From NCBI GenBank assembly GCA_004559845.1, contig SFWW01000158.1, positions 1 to 5,213 on the forward strand: 5,213 nucleotides of DNA, given 5' to 3'. Of the stretch, positions 1-5,213 are shown piece by piece (position 1 is the first letter of the stretch; every line of letters starts with the position of its first letter). Under the pieces are notes generated by a model. It searched no databases. It had not been told where the DNA came from and was given only the letters and a program-made list of their open reading frames with translations. Origin of the DNA: a bacterium (lineage in GTDB: Bacteria > Bacteroidota > Bacteroidia > Bacteroidales > Muribaculaceae). The translations under genes and the position numbers were made by a program.

Positions 1-39
1 AAAAAAAGCCCACTGCTTCACATGGTGGCAGTAGGCTTT
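1..39 (-). terminator. Intrinsic terminator downstream of gltA/nfnB
   Basis: Read on the minus strand, the arm AAAGCCTACTGC (39 to 28) pairs with GCAGTGGGCTTT (16 to 5) to give a 12-bp stem. The stem contains a single U-G wobble, the loop is 11 nt, and a run of seven U residues follows (7 to 1). The stem begins 23 bases past the gltA stop codon. Position, orientation, stem strength and U-tract all fit a rho-independent terminator ending the leftward transcript. The U-tract may continue past the left edge. Confidence 0.88.
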
Positions 40-62
40 GAATAGCGATAGAATGAATAAAG

Positions 63-1523
63 TTATTTTTTGAGCAATTGCTGAGCCATGTTTTGAGCGG
101 CTTTTCGTCCGTCGCCCATGGCGAGTATCACGGTGGCACCACCACGCACAATGTCGCCACCTGCATAGAGGTCGGAAATGTTGGATTGCATTGATTCGTC
201 GTTCACCACTATGGTGCCGCGTCGGCTCACTTCCAATCCTTCGATGGAGCGTGGCACGAGCGAATTGGGCGACACACCTACTGCCACAATCACCACATCC
301 ACCGGAATTTCTTCAATGGCACCTTCCACGGGAATAGGGGAGCGGCGTCCTGACTCGTCGGGTTCGCCAAGTTCCATTCGTTGCACTTTCATGGCGCACA
401 CGCGTCCTTTCTCATTGCCCACATATTCCACGGGGTTGTGTAGGGTGAGCAATTCCACGCCTTCTTCTTTGGCGTGACCAATTTCTTCCAATCGCGCAGG
501 CATTTCTTCTTCGCTACGGCGATATACCAAAATCACGCGTTTGGCACCCATGCGAAGGGCAGTGCGGGAGGAGTCCATTGCGGTATTGCCGCCGCCAATC
601 ACAGCCACGGTGTTGCCTTGAATCACCGGTGTGTCGCCTCCGCGCCCGGCTTGCATTAAATTGATGCGGGTGAGGTATTCGTTGCTCGACATCACACCGT
701 TGAGGTTTTCGCCGGGGATGTTCATAAATCGAGGAAAACCGGCGCCGGAGCCCACAAAGATGCCTTTGAATCCCATCTGATGGAGGTCGTCGTACGAAAT
801 GGTGCGACCCACGAGTATATCGGACTCAAATTTTACCCCCATTGTGCGTAGGCCATCAATTTCGTGGTCGACCACGGCATTGGGCAGGCGGAATTCGGGG
901 ATGCCGTATTTGAGCACGCCACCTATTTCGTGGAGGGCTTCAAACACGGTAACATCAAATCCATTTTTTGCCATATCGCCGGCAAATGATAGTCCCGACG
1001 GACCGCTACCAATCACTGCCACCTTGATGCCATTGGCAGGCGCCATTTCCACGTGTTCTTCTGTTCCTGAATTGCGTTGCCAATCGGCTGCAAAGCGTTC
1101 CAGATAGCCGATCGCCACGGCGGGTTGCTTCATCTTGAGGCGAATGCACTTGCTCTCGCACTGCTTTTCTTGCGGGCACACGCGACCGCACACAGCCGGT
1201 AGAGAGCTGGTTTCTTTTAGTGCTTCAGCAGCGTCGGCAAAGTGGCGGCGCTCTATGTTTTTGATAAATTTGGGAATATTGATACCCACAGGGCATCCGG
1301 TCACGCACTGCGGATTGGCGCAGTCGAGGCAGCGCGAGGCTTCTCTCACGGCTTGCTCTTCGGTGATGCCTTGATTCACTTCCTCATTACAAGTGATGCG
1401 GTAGGCAGCATCGAGTTGAGGCATTTCCACGCGTTCAATGCCGGCACGCTCTTTCGGAGAAAGGCTATTGCGCAATTCCACGCGCCATTGCTCCAGGCGT
1501 GATTCGTTGTAGTTATTGTCCAT
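63..1523 (-). CDS. gltA: NADPH-dependent glutamate synthase small-chain-like flavoprotein (GltA/NfnB large subunit)
   Basis: 486-residue FAD and iron-sulfur pyridine-nucleotide oxidoreductase, routinely annotated GltA. Next to an NfnA-like gene it is best read as NfnB (NfnL), the large subunit of NADH-dependent ferredoxin:NADP+ oxidoreductase, acting in the cytoplasm. Seen in sequence: an N-terminal double [4Fe-4S] domain with C65, C68, C73 and C77 (CLDCANPQCVTGCPVG) and C112, C116, C122 and C126 (CGRVCPQEKQCESKC); an FAD dinucleotide fold GSGPSG at 172-177; an NADPH site VIGGGNTAMD near 308-317 followed by VYRRSEEEMPAR at 333-344; and the C-terminal FAD motif YAGGDIVRGGATVILAMGDG at 453-472. 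E142 in GYLERF sits where relatives use a non-cysteine cluster ligand (inference by alignment from memory). Start: the frame is open up to a GTG at 1592, but the ATG at 1523 is preferred because the extra 23 residues are unlike the family. The gene lies 80 bp after nfnA, probably in the same transcript. Glutamate synthase, NfnB or SudA activity cannot be separated by sequence alone. Confidence 0.93.
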   Translation of the reverse strand: MDNNYNESRLEQWRVELRNSLSPKERAGIERVEMPQLDAAYRITCNEEVNQGITEEQAVREASRCLDCANPQCVTGCPVGINIPKFIKNIERRHFADAAEALKETSSLPAVCGRVCPQEKQCESKCIRLKMKQPAVAIGYLERFAADWQRNSGTEEHVEMAPANGIKVAVIGSGPSGLSFAGDMAKNGFDVTVFEALHEIGGVLKYGIPEFRLPNAVVDHEIDGLRTMGVKFESDILVGRTISYDDLHQMGFKGIFVGSGAGFPRFMNIPGENLNGVMSSNEYLTRINLMQAGRGGDTPVIQGNTVAVIGGGNTAMDSSRTALRMGAKRVILVYRRSEEEMPARLEEIGHAKEEGVELLTLHNPVEYVGNEKGRVCAMKVQRMELGEPDESGRRSPIPVEGAIEEIPVDVVIVAVGVSPNSLVPRSIEGLEVSRRGTIVVNDESMQSNISDLYAGGDIVRGGATVILAMGDGRKAAQNMAQQLLKK

Positions 1524-1603
1524 TGTTTGAATTAATGATCTGAATTGGTGAGTAGGTTGTGAAATGAATAAAAAATAACGAAGGGTGTGCACTTGGCGCG
1601 CAT

Positions 1604-2380
1604 TTATCCGCGCAGGCGCATCAGCAATTCGTCGAAATCAATTTCGTGTGCATTAAATTCCGGACCTTCCACACACACGAAGCGGGTGCGTCCGCCCACC
1701 GTCACGCGGCAAGCTCCACACATGCCGGTGCCGTCCACCATAATGGCATTGAGCGATGCTTCGGTGGGAATGTTGTATTTCTTGGTGAGGAGCGACACAA
1801 ATTTCATCATAATGGCTGGACCGATGGTTACGCAATAGTCCACTTTTTCGCGCAGAATCACTTCCTCTACGCCTGCCGTGGAGATGCCTTTTTTGCCGTA
1901 AGACCCGTCGTCGGTCATGATAATCACGTCGTCGCTACTTTCGCGAATTTCTTTTTCAAGGATAATCAATTCTTTGGTGCGGCCACAAAGCACACTCACC
2001 ACCCGATTGCCGGCGGCTTTCAATGCGCGCACAATGGGCAACAAGGGTGCCACACCCACGCCTCCGCCACAGCACACCACGGTGCCATAGTTTTTGATTG
2101 TGGTGGCTTGACCCAGCGGTCCTACCACGTCGGTAAGATAGTCGCCCGGCTCAAGGGCGCAGATTTTGCGAGTGGAATCGCCCACAGCTTGAATCACTAA
2201 AGTGATGGTGCCCGCTTTCACATCGCTATCGGCAATGGTGAGCGGAATACGCTCGCCTTTTTCGCCACAGCGCACAATCACAAAGTGGCCTGCGCGGCGT
2301 GCTTTAGCAATTAAAGGGGCTTCTACCACGAATTTGGTTACGTTTTCAGAGAATCTCTCTTTGCTGATAATTTTATTCAT
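1604..2380 (-). CDS. nfnA: Sulfide/dihydroorotate dehydrogenase-like FAD/NAD-binding [2Fe-2S] subunit (NfnA-like)
   Basis: 258-residue cytoplasmic flavoprotein of the ferredoxin-NADP+ reductase superfamily, the group containing PyrK, SudB and NfnA (NfnS). Seen in sequence: an N-terminal beta-barrel FAD domain with RIPLTIAD at 44-51; the NAD-binding fold entry CCGGGVGVAP at 103-112; and a C-terminal iron-sulfur segment with D216, C221, C224 and C236 in VDGTGMCGAC and FVCVEGPEF. An Asp plus three Cys set around a [2Fe-2S] cluster is known for NfnA proteins. Together with the gltA/nfnB gene 80 bp downstream, this supports an NfnAB-type complex, which in characterised organisms couples NADH and reduced ferredoxin to NADP+ reduction by electron bifurcation. 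No pyrD homologue adjoins it, so a PyrK role is less likely. Start: an in-frame ATG at 2458 exists, but the ATG at 2380 (MNKIISKERF) gives the family's normal N-terminus. No clear Shine-Dalgarno sequence is present. Family is confident; the bifurcating function is inferred. Confidence 0.9.
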   Translation of the reverse strand: MNKIISKERFSENVTKFVVEAPLIAKARRAGHFVIVRCGEKGERIPLTIADSDVKAGTITLVIQAVGDSTRKICALEPGDYLTDVVGPLGQATTIKNYGTVVCCGGGVGVAPLLPIVRALKAAGNRVVSVLCGRTKELIILEKEIRESSDDVIIMTDDGSYGKKGISTAGVEEVILREKVDYCVTIGPAIMMKFVSLLTKKYNIPTEASLNAIMVDGTGMCGACRVTVGGRTRFVCVEGPEFNAHEIDFDELLMRLRG

Positions 2381-2510
2381 TACAATGATTGAATTGTAGG
2401 GTTGCTTTCTTTCATTCTTTTGCACACACCAAGCCATTTTTGCAAAAACTTTAGCCATCCTCCATTAGCCGAGATCACCCTGCCCAAATGCAAAGCATGG
2501 CTACACCCGC
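2381..2510. other. Intergenic region between plug gene and nfnA, no recognised gene
   Basis: This 130-base spacer separates the restored stop of the plug gene from the nfnA start and is the longest gap in the window. It holds no convincing coding sequence and no clean intrinsic terminator. Two perfect 7-bp inverted repeats are visible: TTTTGCA/TGCAAAA at 2418-2424 and 2441-2447, and TAGCCAT/ATGGCTA at 2452-2458 and 2497-2503. The nfnA promoter most likely lies here, but I could not find a good match to the Bacteroidota consensus (TTTG near -33, TAnnTTTG near -7). Confidence 0.5.
2418..2447. repeat. Inverted repeat TTTTGCA-N16-TGCAAAA upstream of nfnA
   Basis: TTTTGCA at 2418-2424 and its exact reverse complement TGCAAAA at 2441-2447 are separated by 16 bases and lie 38 to 67 bases upstream of the nfnA start codon. 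The centre-to-centre spacing is 23 bases, about two helical turns, so a dimeric regulator could bind both arms on one face of the DNA. A 7-bp match in AT-rich DNA can arise by chance, so an operator role is only a suggestion. Confidence 0.35.
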
Positions 2511-3751
2511 TCACCTCCCGGAGTAGGCTGTGGCATAGCCGATGAAGCGGTCGTAGCGTTCACCCATAGGGTGGTAGTAGATTTTTACCACATATTCGTT
2601 GATGGTTTGGTATTTATCGCCTTCTATGGCTGAGGGTATTGATAATTGTAGTGTCCCTGCTTGAGGAGCATATTGCAAGTGTAGGTGCCGCTTTGCACGT
2701 CGTAGTGCATAAGGGTGGCGCTTGGTGGCAATCCTTGGGTGAATTCGCCTTGCAGATATATTTTGCCCTTGGGCAACAGTTCGCTTGGCTCAAGGGTGAA
2801 ATGCGTCACGATGTAGTCGGCTTGATAGTCGCTGCCGGTGGGGGCTTCGGCATTTCTGATGGTGAAACGCCCGAATTGCGTTTGGTCGTAGAGATACTGC
2901 GATTGCGCGCGCGGTTGGTCCACATTCACCGAGGCGTGGTAGTAGGGCTCAAAGAAATCAATTTTCCCCACATTCATATTAAGCGAATTCACATTCACGG
3001 TTTCCATGCGTCGGTATTCGTTGCCGGCATTGAAAATGAGTGCGGGGTTGTGGTCATACACCACGTGGTTGCCTGCCACCATCATAGGGCGGGTAATGGT
3101 CACGGCATTGTCGGTGCGCGAATTTTGGCTCACCACAGCGGTGAGTTCTTCGTAGGGATTGCGGATGGCGCCTTGCTTATGCACCAGCTCAATGCTCACT
3201 TGCTGATGCGCATCGTTGTAGTCCACATCGGTGCGTGTGGTGATGCCCACTGCCACATCCACCATTTGCTCGCACACGCTGAAGCGGGTTTGAAACAGCA
3301 CCGTTTCGGGGTCGTCTTGCTCGTAAACGCTCAGCAGATAGTTGCCCGATTTCAGAATTTGCATCTCCTCGTTAGGAAAGGTGAAATCGTAGTGAAAATA
3401 GTGCGCCATAGTGCCTTCGCTCTGGATGAAATCGGTGATGTCGGCTTGATTAAATCCGCTCACATATTCGTGCTCCAGCAGTTGCGACGGTTGCCAATCG
3501 GCATTACAGTGCCGGATGCTATAGCGCAAATAGTGGGCGTCGTAGGTGAGCACATCGAAGTTCACATTCAATTGTTCGTCGCTGTTGAGCTTAATGATGG
3601 GCACACCGTAAGCATTGTCCACCGGGGCAATTTTCAGCGAGCGCACATTTGAATTGAAGATGCGCACTTCGGTGTCGGTTGGTTGCGAAAATGCGGGTAT
3701 TGCAAAAGCAAGTGCAATCCACACGGCGGCTATCGTTTGGCTCAGGCGCAT
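2511..3751 (-). CDS. Type IX secretion system plug protein (DUF5103), C-terminus frameshifted
   Basis: Exported protein of the DUF5103 family, whose Flavobacterium johnsoniae member plugs the periplasmic end of the SprA type IX translocon. The ATG at 3751 opens a signal peptide: MRLS, a hydrophobic run to about residue 19, then AFS before Q23, with likely signal peptidase I cleavage after S22. A TTG at 3757 is also in frame but adds only two residues. Recognisable family stretches include LRYSIRHCNADWQPS (about 75-89), EYVSGFNQADITDF, and FPNEEMQILKSGNYLLSVY. The uninterrupted frame stops at 2624 after NYQYPQP (375 residues). In the -1 frame, from 2633 to the stop at 2511, the sequence continues as SAIEGDKYQTINEY, VVKIYYHPMGERYDR, then FIGYATAYSGR. 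This is a typical C-terminal tail of the family. Restoring one base gives about 415 residues, close to the usual length. Either a sequencing error or a real mutation could explain the break. bcp lies 47 bp upstream. Confidence 0.82.
2630..2638 (-). other. Frameshift site in the plug gene
   Basis: On the minus strand the frame reads TAC CCT CAG CCA TAG and stops at 2624. Adding one base to the three-C run at 2636-2634 (for example TAC CCC TCA GCC ATA GAA) removes the stop and joins the 40-codon tail ending at 2511. The motif is not a canonical X XXY YYZ slippery heptamer, so programmed -1 frameshifting is not supported by the local sequence. Confidence 0.75.
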
Positions 3752-3768
3752 AGGCAAATAGCAATTGG

Positions 3769-3793
3769 GGGCAAAGTTTTGCCCGTTTTTTTT
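3769..3793 (+). terminator. Plus-strand-oriented intrinsic terminator hairpin between bcp and the plug gene
   Basis: GGGCAAA at 3769-3775 pairs exactly with TTTGCCC at 3778-3784, equivalent to a 6-bp stem with a 4-nt loop. One G and eight consecutive T residues follow (3786-3793). This is a complete intrinsic terminator for rightward transcription, yet every gene here runs leftward. Read leftward, the hairpin has an A-tract before it and no U-tract after it, so it should terminate bcp transcripts poorly. It lies just past the bcp stop and 18 bases upstream of the plug ATG, so it could instead act as a leader hairpin on the plug message. Confidence 0.6.
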
Positions 3794-3798
3794 AAAAA

Positions 3799-4245
3799 TT
3801 AAAGTGCCAAAATTTGGTTGGCGGCATCTTTGGTGTTCACCTTGGTGATGATATGCTCCACCACACCCTGCTCATTCACCACAAAGGTGGTGCGCACGGT
3901 GCCCATATAGGTGCGACCCGCCATTTTCTTCTCGCGCCACACGCCAAAGGCTTGGTTGAGCCGTAAGTCGGTGTCGGCAATCAGGGTGAAGGGCAACGCA
4001 TATTTCTCGGCAAACTTTTGGTGAGATGCGGCGCTGTCTTTACTCACACCCACTATCTCGTAGCCCTTTTTGCGCAATTCGGCGTAGCCTTCGCTCAAGC
4101 TGCACGCCTCGGCGGTGCAACCGGGTGTATTGTCTTTCGGATAGAAATAAATCACTAATTTTTTGCCCGCAAAATCGCCGGCTTTCACTTCATTGCCTTG
4201 GGCATCGAAGCCCAACACTTCGGGAATTCGGTCTCCAATATTCAT
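3799..4245 (-). CDS. bcp: Thioredoxin-dependent thiol peroxidase (peroxiredoxin Q/Bcp)
   Basis: 148-residue cytoplasmic peroxiredoxin of the Bcp/PrxQ group, which reduces hydrogen peroxide and alkyl hydroperoxides using thioredoxin-supplied electrons. Seen in sequence: the active-site stretch VIYFYPKDNTPGCTAEAC at 31-48, with peroxidatic C43 in TPGC and the resolving cysteine C48 five residues on, the arrangement of the 2-Cys form of this group. Conserved T40 and P41 precede C43, and R118 in TVRTTFVVN is the likely catalytic arginine. GVSKDSAASHQKFAEKY at 66-82 and FTLIADTD at 86-93 are further family signatures. The protein is full-length and shows no lesion. Start: the frame is open to a TTG at 4275, but the ATG at 4245 gives the standard N-terminus MNIGDRIPEV. 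It begins 40 bp after the exchanger stop, so the two may be co-transcribed. An oxidative-stress role is known for the family; nothing in the upstream sequence identifies a regulator. Confidence 0.96.
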   Translation of the reverse strand: MNIGDRIPEVLGFDAQGNEVKAGDFAGKKLVIYFYPKDNTPGCTAEACSLSEGYAELRKKGYEIVGVSKDSAASHQKFAEKYALPFTLIADTDLRLNQAFGVWREKKMAGRTYMGTVRTTFVVNEQGVVEHIITKVNTKDAANQILAL

Positions 4246-4285
4246 CGATGTAAAATTTGTTAAGTTATTCTTCAAGTTTTGCGCC

Positions 4286-5213
4286 TTATCTCATCAGCAA
4301 ATATGCCGTGTAGCCCACATAGGCAAGCAAAAAGATAACGCCCTCGGCGCGGTCAAACGTTTTTTTCTTAAAGCTGTAGGTCACCACAAAGGTACCCACC
4401 GCAGCGCCTATCATCACCGCAAAATCCACATAGCTGATATTCGCTACGGCAATGGGGTGAATCGACGACGTTAAGCCCAATATCATCAAAATGTTGAACA
4501 CATTGCTGCCCAACACGTTGCCCAAAGCCAACTGCGGATTTTTCTTCACCGAAGCTATCACTGTGGTCACCAATTCGGGAAGCGAAGTGCCCACCGCCAC
4601 AATCGTGATAGAAATCACCGCTTCGCTCATACCCCATGCCTTGGCAAGGCTAATGGCAGAGTCGAGAAACAGCTGACCGCCACACAGCAGCGCCGCCAGC
4701 GACACTATGGCAATCATCCACAGCCACACCGGTTTCTTCCCCTCAAGCGAAGATTGCGCATCCTGGTCCATATCTTCTTTGGCTTGCTGCGGATTGCGCG
4801 CCTTCAAAAACAGCGTGTACACCATATAAGTGATAAAAATGATGAGCAGCACCGCACCATCCAAGCGCGAAAGCACATTCTCTTCAATGCCGGGATTCCA
4901 GCTATCGTTTACAAACAAGGTGAGCAACACTGCGGCAAAAATGCCAAACGGAATGTCGGAGCGATGTGTTTGCCGCTCAATGGCAAACGGACAAATCACC
5001 GCCGCCATGCCCAAAATGAGCAAAATATTCGTAATGTTGCTACCCACCACATTACCCATAGCAATATCGCCATGGCCCATAATGGTGGAACGCAACGACA
5101 CAAACAATTCAGGCGCACTGGTGCCAATGCCCACTATCGTGAGTCCAATGATAAAATTCGAAATTTTAGCACGTTTAGCAATCGCCACCGACGCGTCGAC
5201 CAAATAATTAGCA
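4286..5213 (-). CDS. Calcium/sodium antiporter, CaCA family (YrbG-like), 5'-partial
   Basis: Inner-membrane cation exchanger of the CaCA superfamily, resembling E. coli YrbG, that probably swaps Ca2+ for Na+ or H+. The right edge cuts the gene: codons remain open to 5213 (A-N-Y-L-V-D-A-S), and 308 residues are visible. Family length is a little over 310, so roughly the first transmembrane segment is missing. The apparent start at 5203 is a TTG inside the protein and should not be used. The two alpha repeats of the family are clear: GTSAPE at 5108-5125 followed by GNVVGSNITNILLILG, and GTSLPE at 4574-4591 followed by GNVLGSNVFNILMILG. These acidic motifs form the cation site. About nine hydrophobic segments are visible. 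The halves are joined by a charged loop containing NPQQAKEDMDQDAQ, and the protein ends near GYTAYLLMR. Ion specificity cannot be read from sequence. Confidence 0.93.
   Translation of the reverse strand, partial: ANYLVDASVAIAKRAKISNFIIGLTIVGIGTSAPELFVSLRSTIMGHGDIAMGNVVGSNITNILLILGMAAVICPFAIERQTHRSDIPFGIFAAVLLTLFVNDSWNPGIEENVLSRLDGAVLLIIFITYMVYTLFLKARNPQQAKEDMDQDAQSSLEGKKPVWLWMIAIVSLAALLCGGQLFLDSAISLAKAWGMSEAVISITIVAVGTSLPELVTTVIASVKKNPQLALGNVLGSNVFNILMILGLTSSIHPIAVANISYVDFAVMIGAAVGTFVVTYSFKKKTFDRAEGVIFLLAYVGYTAYLLMR

Noticed and set aside
1524..1592. Upstream extension of gltA from a GTG start (23 extra residues)
   Set aside because: The extension MHTLRYFLFISQ is unlike the family's N-terminus and starts with GTG, whereas the ATG at 1523 gives a normal-length protein.
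1646..2200. Plus-strand open frame of 184 codons opposite nfnA
   Set aside because: It is rich in His, Ala and Phe with no motif, and it is fully antisense to a clear FAD/[2Fe-2S] protein.
2381..2458. Upstream extension of nfnA from the ATG at 2458
   Set aside because: The 26 extra residues are not family-like and would run through the probable promoter region. MNKIISKERF at 2380 matches the usual start of the FAD domain.
2452..2503. TAGCCAT/ATGGCTA inverted repeat as a terminator of the plug transcript
   Set aside because: The arms are only 7 bp, the loop is 38 nt, and no U-tract follows on the minus strand.
2630..2638. Programmed -1 ribosomal frameshifting in the plug gene
   Set aside because: There is no slippery heptamer at the site and no obvious stem-loop just downstream, and this family is not known to use recoding. 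A one-base deletion or sequencing error is simpler.
2639..3652. Long plus-strand open frame (337 codons) opposite the plug gene
   Set aside because: Its product is dominated by His, Val, Ala and Ile and has no recognisable domain. It mirrors the codon pattern of the minus-strand gene, which has a signal peptide and family motifs.
4246..4275. Ten-residue extension of bcp from a TTG
   Set aside because: TTG is a poor start and Bcp proteins begin close to the GDRIPE motif, which follows the ATG at 4245 directly.
4286..5213. Internal duplication in the exchanger as something new
   Set aside because: Two inverted alpha repeats with GTSxPE and GNxxGSN motifs are the standard architecture of CaCA exchangers.

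Overview
The window reads as a stretch of a Bacteroidota chromosome, most likely an anaerobic member of the order Bacteroidales. Three things suggest this. One gene encodes a DUF5103 protein, the plug family of the type IX secretion system, which is confined to this phylum. An NfnA-type flavoprotein gene sits directly beside its GltA/NfnB-type partner, as is typical of anaerobes. None of the start codons has a clear Shine-Dalgarno sequence, and their upstream regions are AT-rich. A family-level guess such as Muribaculaceae would be weak and rests only on general impression.

All five genes are on the minus strand, so transcription runs from the right edge to the left. In that order they are: (1) a CaCA-family sodium/calcium exchanger, cut by the right edge (4286-5213); (2) bcp, a thioredoxin-dependent peroxiredoxin (3799-4245); (3) the secreted DUF5103/T9SS plug protein (2511-3751), whose reading frame is broken by an apparent one-base deletion near 2634; (4) an FAD/NAD-binding [2Fe-2S] subunit, NfnA-like (1604-2380); and (5) the large iron-sulfur flavoprotein GltA/NfnB (63-1523). 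A strong intrinsic terminator at 1-39 closes the last transcription unit. No gap between genes exceeds about 130 bases, and no tRNA, rRNA, CRISPR array, insertion sequence or other mobile-element signature was seen.

Genes 4 and 5 almost certainly act together. They are the two subunits of an NfnAB-type (NADH-dependent reduced ferredoxin:NADP+ oxidoreductase) or SudAB-type enzyme, which balances NADH, NADPH and ferredoxin pools. Bcp removes peroxides, the exchanger handles cation homeostasis, and the plug protein belongs to protein export. These three share a direction and some short spacings with the redox pair, but no common pathway is evident.

The two most notable observations are the frameshift that hides the last 40 residues of the plug protein, and a textbook terminator hairpin with a T8 tract at 3769-3793. 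That terminator points along the plus strand, where there is no gene for it to serve. I see no convincing new multi-gene system here. The region looks like ordinary core genome with a few details worth checking.
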